Shown one piece after another: positions 1-4,170 of a DNA stretch of 8,215 bases. Location of the stretch: assembly GCA_946534745.1 (NCBI GenBank), contig CAMNDA010000426.1, positions 1 through 8,215 on the forward strand. Reading direction: 5' to 3'. How positions within the stretch are numbered: position 1 is the stretch's first letter; every line of letters begins with the position of its first letter. The position numbers were made by a program, and so were the translations under genes. The notes under the pieces are model-generated. The model ran no database searches and had not been told where the DNA came from. It saw only the letters and a list, made by a program, of their open reading frames with translations. This stretch comes from an uncultured Verrucomicrobiota bacterium. GTDB taxonomy: Bacteria; Verrucomicrobiota; Kiritimatiellia; RFP12; UBA3636.

Positions 1-182
1 GCGCGGTCCACGACGCCATCCGCGCCGAGTGGGCCTGGCCGGACGCCGCAGCCCGCTCCGCCCTCGCCCGCCGCCTCGCGGCGGAGGCCGTGGCGGCCGA
101 CAGGGCCGCCGCGGAGAAGGCGGCGAAGGCCGCCGAGGAAGCGGCACTCTTCGCGGAGGAGACGTCCGCGGCCGCGGAATAG
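1..182 (+). CDS. C-terminal end of an unidentified Ala/Glu-rich protein (partial)
   Basis: An open frame enters the window (first whole codon at base 3) and stops at TAG 180-182, giving 59 visible residues beginning AVHDAIRAEWAWPDAAARSA. The rest is almost entirely Ala, Glu, Lys, Arg and Asp, with EKAAKAAEEAALFAEE typical of a long charged helix or coiled-coil tail. Codons are strongly G/C at third positions, as in the certain genes nearby, and the stop is followed within 40 bases by a hairpin-plus-T-run terminator. Both support a real gene end. The start and all defining domains lie outside the window, so no function can be given. Confidence 0.6.
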   Translation, partial: AVHDAIRAEWAWPDAAARSALARRLAAEAVAADRAAAEKAAKAAEEAALFAEETSAAAE

Positions 183-201
183 CCAGCGGGTCCGCGCATC
201 G

Positions 202-245
202 GACCATATGGTCAAATCCGGACCGTCCGGTCCGTTTTTGACCAT
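202..245. repeat. Nested dyad around the terminator, three GACCAT half-sites
   Basis: GACCATATGGTC at 202-213 is a perfect 12-bp palindrome. Its right half ATGGTC, extended to ATGGTCAAA (208-216), is the exact reverse complement of TTTGACCAT (237-245), enclosing the 219-234 terminator stem. GACCAT thus occurs at 202 and 240, and its complement at 208. This may be only an extended terminator stem, or a repressor-type operator upstream of the AAA+ gene. The sequence shows the symmetry; the regulatory reading is inference. Confidence 0.4.
219..239 (+). terminator. Rho-independent terminator of the upstream gene
   Basis: CGGACCG (219-225), loop TC, CGGTCCG (228-234), followed directly by TTTTT (235-239). 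The hairpin-plus-U-tract form and the position 37 bases after the upstream stop fit an intrinsic terminator. An AAA run on the far side (214-216) would let it act weakly in the other direction. It sits inside the larger dyad described in the next entry. Confidence 0.7.
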
Positions 246-330
246 CCGTCCTGCACCGCCCCGAGCCGGCGGGGCGAGCTCTCCGGGCGAGCCGCCATGC
301 AGGAACGTCCCGCCGGCGCGGGGCGTCTGC

Positions 331-363
331 CGCCGTGGCGGGGTGCGACACCCCGCCACGGCG
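331..363. repeat. 15-bp perfect inverted repeat with CGA loop
   Basis: The arm at 331-345 (CGCCGTGGCGGGGTG) is the exact reverse complement of 349-363, separated only by CGA. No T-run follows, so it is not a standard terminator. It ends about 20 bases before the predicted -35 of the first AAA+ gene promoter. It could be a backup transcription block, a protein-binding site, or a REP-like dispersed palindrome. The window alone cannot decide. Confidence 0.5.
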
Positions 364-382
364 TGCAAAGTCGCGAATCCGG

Positions 383-411
383 TGAAATTCTGCCCTTTCT
401 CCCGGTATACC
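383..411 (+). promoter_or_regulatory. Promoter P1 for the first AAA+ gene
   Basis: The -35 region is TGAAAT (383-388, preceded by GG), the spacer is 17 bp, and the -10 is TATACC (406-411) in the context CCCGGTATACC. The -35 is a poor match to TTGACA. The call rests on the -10, on its position about 105 bases before the ATG, and on exact spacing identity with P2 and P3 in this window (T to T distance 23). Predicted start of transcription is near 418, giving a leader of about 98 nt. Confidence 0.5.
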
Positions 412-463
412 ATCCGGATGCCGCGCTCTGGCACGCCCCCTGCTCCCTTGAAGGAAACCCTTC

Positions 464-503
464 GACCACCAGACCACCAGACTACAAGACCACCAGACCA
501 ACG
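464..503 (+). repeat. 8-nt tandem repeat (GACCACCA) in the leader of the first AAA+ gene
   Basis: Five consecutive 8-base units: GACCACCA (464), GACCACCA (472), GACTACAA (480), GACCACCA (488), GACCAACG (496). The tract is A/C-rich with isolated G, so its RNA should be mostly unpaired. It ends one base before the AAAGGAA ribosome-binding site. The position between promoter and start codon suggests an unstructured translation-enhancing leader; that role is inferred. Confidence 0.75.
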
Positions 504-515
504 AAAGGAAACCGC

Positions 516-2648
516 ATGGCGAAATTCAAACCCGAAAACAACTCGTTCCGCACGAAGGAGGCGATCCGCCTCCTCCTCAACCTGCTCTCCAACATCCGCG
601 AGCACGTCGATGACAGCGACGCGTTCGCCGCGCCGGCCCAGCTGCTCGACAACGAGGCGGTGAAGCGCTGGTACGACGCCGAGATCCCCCTCAAGACGCG
701 CCGGGAGGTCGACCGCGGCCAGCGCGGCCGCGACACCGTGTGCTTCCAGGACTGCACCTCGGAGCTGCTCCGCTGCCTCTGGTGCGAGAAGGCCGTCCGC
801 CCGGCGCTCCTCCGCCTGCTCCGATCCCTCAAGGTCCCCGCGCGCAAGGGCGCCGACCCGTGCGGGCGGCGCTTCGCGGAGTTCTGCGACCTGATGCGCT
901 TCGACGAGACCGAGCGCGACGTCCTCCTCGTCTGCTACCTCGTGTGGGCGGACCTCCTGGCGTGGCCCACATGCGAGAGCCGCAACCGCGCCTCTCCCCA
1001 GCGCGTCGAGGCGATCGCGATGTTCGCCGACCGCAGCCTCCCCGAGGTCCGCGCGGCGCTCGCGCCGACCGCGCCGCTGCGCCGCTACGGCTGCATCGAC
1101 TCGGACTTCGACTTCGTCGGCGAGATCGCCGCCTACCTCGACGGCCTCTCGAAGGAGCCGCTCGCGAGCCGCCTCTACCGCCGCGACGCGGAGAAGCCCC
1201 TCCCGTGGGCCTGGTTCGGCCGGACCGCCGAGAAGCACGGCGCGATCCTGCGCAGGCTGCTCGCCCCGGGCCGCGGCCCCGCCAACGTCCTGCTCTACGG
1301 CGCCCCCGGCACCGGCAAGACCAGCTTCGCCCGCGCCCTCGCCGCCGAGACCGGCCGCGAGTGCTGGTTCGTCGCGCAGAACCCCGACGACGAGCGCCGC
1401 GCCCGCGCCGCCTCGACGCGCTTCGGTGCGCTCCGCGCGTGCGACGGCCGCGTCGACCCCGACCGCGGCCTCATCGTCGTCGACGAGGCCGACGACCTGC
1501 TCGCCGACGGCGACAAGGGCACGCTCAACGCCGCGCTCGACGCGCTGAAGACGCCCACGGTCTGGATCTGCAACGCCTCGCCGCGCCGCATGGACGAGTC
1601 CAACCGCCGCCGCTTCGACTACTCGATCCGCTTCGACGCGCTCACCGACGCCCAGCGCGCCGGCATCTGGCGCAACCAGATCGAGCGCGCCGGCCTCGCG
1701 AAGATCCTCCCCGCGGACGCCCCCGAGGCCTGGTCCGCGCGCTGGCCCACAAGCGCCGGCGGCATCGCCGGCGTCCTGCGCAACGTCTCGCGCCTCCGCC
1801 CCGCCGCCAAGGACGCGCCGGCCCTCGTCGAGAGCCTGATGGCGCCGCACTGCGAGCTGATGGGCCTGCGCGAGGCGGACGACCGCATGCTCCCCGCGAA
1901 GGACTATTCGCTCGAGGGCCTCGCGCTCACGTCCTCCGTCCCCCTGCCGCGGATCGTCGAGGCCGTGCGCGCCTTCCGCGCCGAGCTCGAGGCCCCGGAG
2001 GCGGAGCGCGGCGTCGACCGCCCCCGCCTCAACCTCCTGCTCTCCGGCCCCCCCGGAACGGGCAAGACCGAGTTCGTCAAGCATCTCGGCTCCGAGATCG
2101 GCGCCAAGGTCGTCGTCAAGCAGGGCAGCGACCTCATCAGCTGCTTCGTCGGCTCCACCGAGCAGAACATCGCCGCCGCCTTCCGCGAGGCGGAGAACGA
2201 GAACGCCATCCTCTTCCTCGACGAGGTGGACGGCCTCCTCCGCTCGCGCGGGCTCTCGCAGCACTCCTGGGAGGTCACGCAGGTGAACGAGCTCCTGCAG
2301 CAGATGGAGAACTTCCGCGGCATCCTCGTGTGCGCGACGAACCACTCCGACAACCTGGACCCCGCCACGGTGCGCCGGTTCACGTTCAAGGTGGCGTTTG
2401 ACTACCTGAAGGACGAGGGCAAGGCGCTCTTCTTCGAGCGCTTCTTCGGCCTGCCGCTCGCGGCGCGAGACCGCGTGGAGCTTGTTTCCATCCCGGATCT
2501 GGCGCCCGGCGACTTCCGCACCGTGCGGCAGGGTCTGCGCTACCTCGGCGGCGCGGCGGACGCCGCCGCGATTCTCCGCGCCCTGCGCGAGGAGAGCGAC
2601 GCCAAGCGCGACCGCGAGGCCGGCCGTTCCCGCCGGATCGGCTTCTAG
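516..2648 (+). CDS. Double AAA+ ATPase, 710 aa (COG0464/Cdc48-like fold)
   Basis: Probably an ATP-driven protein-remodelling or unfolding machine. Residues 1-255 form a helical N-terminal domain ending in a PLPW block (228-231). AAA domain 1 has Walker A GAPGTGKT (262-269), Walker B VVDE (D323, E324), sensor Asn N353 and an arginine-finger candidate in NRRRF (363-367). AAA domain 2 has Walker A GPPGTGKT (511-518), pore-loop motif F544-V545-G546, Walker B D569/E570, sensor N609 and R620/R621. The chain ends RRIGF. The start at 516 is chosen although the frame is open back to 297: promoter P1 and the non-coding repeat leader lie between them, and AAGGAA (505-510) is 5 bases before this ATG. Both ATPase sites look intact. 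It is paralogous to the protein at 4171-6630. Substrate and process are unknown. Confidence 0.9.
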   Translation: MAKFKPENNSFRTKEAIRLLLNLLSNIREHVDDSDAFAAPAQLLDNEAVKRWYDAEIPLKTRREVDRGQRGRDTVCFQDCTSELLRCLWCEKAVRPALLRLLRSLKVPARKGADPCGRRFAEFCDLMRFDETERDVLLVCYLVWADLLAWPTCESRNRASPQRVEAIAMFADRSLPEVRAALAPTAPLRRYGCIDSDFDFVGEIAAYLDGLSKEPLASRLYRRDAEKPLPWAWFGRTAEKHGAILRRLLAPGRGPANVLLYGAPGTGKTSFARALAAETGRECWFVAQNPDDERRARAASTRFGALRACDGRVDPDRGLIVVDEADDLLADGDKGTLNAALDALKTPTVWICNASPRRMDESNRRRFDYSIRFDALTDAQRAGIWRNQIERAGLAKILPADAPEAWSARWPTSAGGIAGVLRNVSRLRPAAKDAPALVESLMAPHCELMGLREADDRMLPAKDYSLEGLALTSSVPLPRIVEAVRAFRAELEAPEAERGVDRPRLNLLLSGPPGTGKTEFVKHLGSEIGAKVVVKQGSDLISCFVGSTEQNIAAAFREAENENAILFLDEVDGLLRSRGLSQHSWEVTQVNELLQQMENFRGILVCATNHSDNLDPATVRRFTFKVAFDYLKDEGKALFFERFFGLPLAARDRVELVSIPDLAPGDFRTVRQGLRYLGGAADAAAILRALREESDAKRDREAGRSRRIGF

Positions 2649-2668
2649 CGCGGCTCCGGCCCGCCCGT

Positions 2669-2742
2669 GGCCGCGCGCGCGGCCGCTGCCCCTCTTTCGG
2701 GTGGCGGCCGCCGGCGGCCGCGGCGCTCGCGAAATTTTTTTT
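2669..2742 (+). terminator. GC palindromes plus T8 tract after the first AAA+ gene
   Basis: Two perfect palindromes follow the stop codon: GGCCGCGCGCGCGGCC (2669-2684) and GCGGCCGCCGGCGGCCGC (2704-2721). A short CGCG/CGCG stem (2719-2722 with 2728-2731) then leads through AAA into TTTTTTTT (2735-2742). Together they plausibly end transcription of the AAA+ gene, but the strongest stem is separated from the T-run by about 13 bases, so the fit is imperfect. The T-run also lies just upstream of promoter P2 and may act as its UP element. Confidence 0.45.
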
Positions 2743-2780
2743 GAATATCGGTTAACGCCGGCGCGTCCCACCGGTACAAT
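2732..2780 (+). promoter_or_regulatory. Promoter P2 with AT-rich UP-like element, sigma factor gene
   Basis: The -35 is TTAACG (2752-2757), the spacer 17 bp, and the -10 TACAAT (2775-2780) in the context CCGGTACAAT. The AT-rich tract AAATTTTTTTTGAATAT (2732-2748) sits directly upstream, where an UP element would contact the RNA polymerase alpha subunit. This is the best promoter match of the window. Predicted transcription start is about 2786-2788, leaving a leader of roughly 500 nt before the sigma factor start at 3296. Confidence 0.7.
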
Positions 2781-2783
2781 ACG

Positions 2784-2942
2784 CCGATGCATGAAGAGTG
2801 GCCGCCTTGTGCGGCCCGCCAACCGACGGTCCCGCCAGGGACGGCACGGTGGATCCGGGAAAGGCCCGGCATGCGCCCATGATCAAGACCTCGCACGGCG
2901 GACGTGCGCGACAGAGTCGCCAGCCCGCCCGCCATGCATCGG
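2784..2942 (+). promoter_or_regulatory. Candidate structured leader RNA (riboswitch-like or ncRNA)
   Basis: Starting at the predicted transcription start, CCGATGCATG (2784-2793) is the exact reverse complement of CATGCATCGG (2933-2942), able to form a closing helix. Inside are local hairpins: GGCCGC/GCGGCC (2800-2816), GTCCC/GGGAC (2829-2842), CCGGG/CCCGG (2855-2869), CGCACG/CGTGCG with 5-nt loop (2892-2908) and CGAC/GTCG (2909-2919). If transcription begins at 2787, 7 bp of the closing helix remain. I do not recognise a known riboswitch class. GC-rich DNA gives hairpins easily, so the closing helix at the 5' end is the more telling evidence. It could also be a separate small RNA or a dispersed repeat. 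Confidence 0.4.
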
Positions 2943-2991
2943 CCGGGAAAACACAATCGAAACAACCCTTCCATCGAACCGCAGATCCCTC

Positions 2992-3009
2992 GTCCGGCGC
3001 GAGCCGGAC
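2992..3009 (+). other. Leader hairpin with GCGA tetraloop
   Basis: GTCCGGC (2992-2998), loop GCGA, GCCGGAC (3003-3009): a 7-bp perfect stem capped by a GNRA tetraloop, in the leader between the structured element and the sigma factor start. No T-run follows. It is a likely stable RNA fold of unknown role. Apart from it, an AAAAACGGACC motif and the first of two start sites, I see no gene between 2943 and 3295. Confidence 0.45.
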
Positions 3010-3128
3010 CCTCCGCCTGCCGAACGCGGGTGGAAAACGGACGGTCTCGCCGCTTAGGGGACAAGGGACCCTTCCCGCGGAGGCGCGGAGGACGCCAGAG
3101 GATAGAAGGCGAATGATTAAAAACGGAC

Positions 3129-3151
3129 CAGGAGAGAACAAAATGGAGCAC
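3129..3151 (+). promoter_or_regulatory. Alternative upstream translation start of the sigma factor (ATG 3143)
   Basis: AGGAG (3130-3134) lies 8 bases before ATG 3143, in frame with the sigma factor and opening M-E-H-F. It would give a 258-aa protein with 51 extra residues. The block CAGGA...ATGGAGCAC is closely repeated at 3281-3304, where the chosen start opens M-E-H-D. Codons between the two starts have visibly more A/T at third positions than those after 3296, which favours the downstream start, but both ribosome sites look functional. Confidence 0.4.
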
Positions 3152-3295
3152 TTCGAACGGAACGAAACGAATCGGATCCACGCCGGCGCGGGGTCGAACG
3201 GCCACGCCCCCAAGGGTGGGGCCCCCGTTGCGGAGGCGGAGAACGGAACTTGGCACGCGGACTGCTTTGAAGGCGCCGCACAGGAAGGGAGCAAC

Positions 3296-3919
3296 ATGGA
3301 GCACGACACGAACAACACCGACAAGGAGCAGAACACGAACGACGAGAACAAGGTCCTTCTCACGGAGGAGGAAATCGACGAGGGGATGAAGGCCCACGAG
3401 GGCCTGGTCCGGCACCTGGCGGGCCGGATGGCGGGCGCCCGGGGCGGGGAGGCGGACGACGACCTCCTCCAGGAGGGGCGGGTGGGGCTCTGGGAGGGGC
3501 TCCGCCGCTTCGACAAGGCGAGGTGCATGCAGCAGAGCACCTACGTGGGGTGGTGGATCCGGAGGAACATCCTCCGGGAGCTGGAGAGGCGGCGCCGGTA
3601 CGGGGGATTCTTCGCCGCATCCCTCCAGGACCCCGTCGGCGAGGACGGCGAGACCACGCGCGGGGACCTCTACGCGGACACCCAGGCCGCGGATCCCGCC
3701 GAGGAGACGGACTGGGAGGAGGCGCTGGATGGCGTCCGGGAACGGATGGCGACGCTCCGTCCCGGCGACCGCGAGGCGGTGGAGCTCTACTTCGGGCTCA
3801 AGGACGGGACGCCGCGGACCTACAAGGAGGTGGCGGAGAGCCGGGGGTACTCCACGACGCGGGCCCACAAGGTCGTCCGCCGGGCCCTGGACGGGCTCAC
3901 GCCGCCCCCCGCGGCGTAG
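3296..3919 (+). CDS. Minimal sigma-70-family factor lacking most of region 3, 207 aa
   Basis: An RNA polymerase sigma subunit that should direct promoter recognition. Residues about 34-100 match region 2: DDLLQEGRVGLWEGLRRFD (55-73), then STYVGWWIRRNIL (81-93) with the paired Trp W86/W87. Residues 109-137 resemble the region 3.2 finger (LQDPVGEDGETTRGDLYAD). Residues 153-203 are region 4 with a helix-turn-helix (TYKEVAESRGYSTTRAHKVV). The roughly 45-residue region 3.0-3.1 of primary sigma factors is absent, and there is no region 1.1. Positions equivalent to E. coli RpoD Q437 and T440 are R90 and L93, and the -35-reading helix is also changed, so specificity probably differs. AGGAAG (3282-3287) is 8 bases before this ATG; an alternative in-frame start is at 3143. 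It has its own promoter and long leader between two AAA+ genes. Confidence 0.85.
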   Translation: MEHDTNNTDKEQNTNDENKVLLTEEEIDEGMKAHEGLVRHLAGRMAGARGGEADDDLLQEGRVGLWEGLRRFDKARCMQQSTYVGWWIRRNILRELERRRRYGGFFAASLQDPVGEDGETTRGDLYADTQAADPAEETDWEEALDGVRERMATLRPGDREAVELYFGLKDGTPRTYKEVAESRGYSTTRAHKVVRRALDGLTPPPAA

Positions 3920-3926
3920 GGCGCCC

Positions 3927-3960
3927 GGGGCCGGGAGTGCCGGGCGGCGCTCCCGGCCCC
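3927..3960 (+). terminator. Very stable 3' hairpin of the sigma factor gene
   Basis: GGGGCCGGGAG (3927-3937) pairs exactly with CTCCCGGCCCC (3950-3960). The stem continues inward through T-G, G-C, C-G and C-G to a GGGC loop, about 15 bp in all. It starts 8 bases after the sigma factor stop. No T-run follows; a GAATGCT tandem array begins at the next base. It is a plausible transcript end or RNA-stabilising hairpin rather than a classic intrinsic terminator. Confidence 0.5.
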
Positions 3961-4016
3961 GAATGCTGAATGCTGAATGCTGAATGCCGAATGCTGAATG
4001 TTGAATGCCGAACGAG
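3961..4016. repeat. GAATGCT heptad tandem array
   Basis: Seven consecutive 7-base units beginning at 3961, 3968, 3975, 3982, 3989, 3996 and 4003: GAATGCT three times, then GAATGCC, GAATGCT, GAATGTT, GAATGCC, followed by a decayed GAACGAG (4010-4016). It lies between the sigma factor hairpin and promoter P3. The A/T-rich unit stands out against the GC-rich background. There are no spacers, so it is not CRISPR. The function is unknown. Confidence 0.85.
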
Positions 4017-4021
4017 CCGAA

Positions 4022-4038
4022 GCGACGCGGGGCGTCGC
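4022..4038. repeat. Short inverted repeat upstream of P3
   Basis: GCGACGC (4022-4028), GGG, GCGTCGC (4032-4038): a 7-bp perfect dyad between the heptad array and the A-rich tract upstream of P3. No T-run follows. It may be a binding site or a weak hairpin; the evidence is limited to its symmetry. Confidence 0.25.
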
Positions 4039-4046
4039 ACATCGGG

Positions 4047-4099
4047 AGAAAGAAAAATTTCCGGGAACGGTAAAAAACGGACCGGAACCCCGGTAGAAT
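4047..4099 (+). promoter_or_regulatory. Promoter P3 for the second AAA+ gene
   Basis: The -35 region is TAAAAA (4071-4076, preceded by GG), the spacer 17 bp, and the -10 TAGAAT (4094-4099) in the context CCCGGTAGAAT. An A/T tract, AGAAAGAAAAATTT (4047-4060), lies upstream like an UP element. The -35 is weak, but spacing and flanks repeat those of P1 and P2. The motif AAAAACGGACC (4073-4083) overlaps the -35 and spacer, where a bound protein would block polymerase. Predicted transcription start is near 4106, giving a leader of about 65 nt. Confidence 0.55.
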
Positions 4100-4119
4100 T
4101 ACCTTCGTTCGGTATTTTC

Positions 4120-4154
4120 ACCTCTAACCTCTAACCTCTCACCTCTCACCTCCA
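4120..4154 (+). repeat. 7-nt tandem repeat (ACCTCTA) in the leader of the second AAA+ gene
   Basis: Five consecutive units: ACCTCTA, ACCTCTA, ACCTCTC, ACCTCTC, ACCTCCA, followed by ACCAACGGAA. The tract contains no G at all, so the RNA should be unpaired. As in the first AAA+ gene, the array runs into ACCAACG just before a purine-rich ribosome site. Confidence 0.8.
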
Positions 4155-4170
4155 ACCAACGGAATCCGAA

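Noticed and set aside
297..515. Upstream extension of the first AAA+ protein to ATG 297
   Set aside because: It would run through the 15-bp inverted repeat, promoter P1 and an 8-nt tandem repeat; its residues are not protein-like and no ribosome site precedes 297.
740..2401. 553-codon + frame inside the first AAA+ gene, and a similar 640-codon frame at 4839-6761
   Set aside because: Pro/Arg-rich out-of-frame translations of real genes, caused by the scarcity of A/T-containing stop codons.
2798..3142. Upstream extension of the sigma factor to GTG 2798
   Set aside because: It would begin about 11 bases after the predicted transcription start with no ribosome site and translate the hairpin-rich leader; two better starts exist downstream.
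3961..4016. CRISPR array
   Set aside because: Units are 7 bases and contiguous, with no spacers and no cas genes in view.
2645..4042. 465-codon - strand frame over the sigma factor and its leader
   Set aside because: It crosses the promoter, the structured leader and the sigma factor gene, has no recognisable domain, and its start end consists of the translated heptad array.
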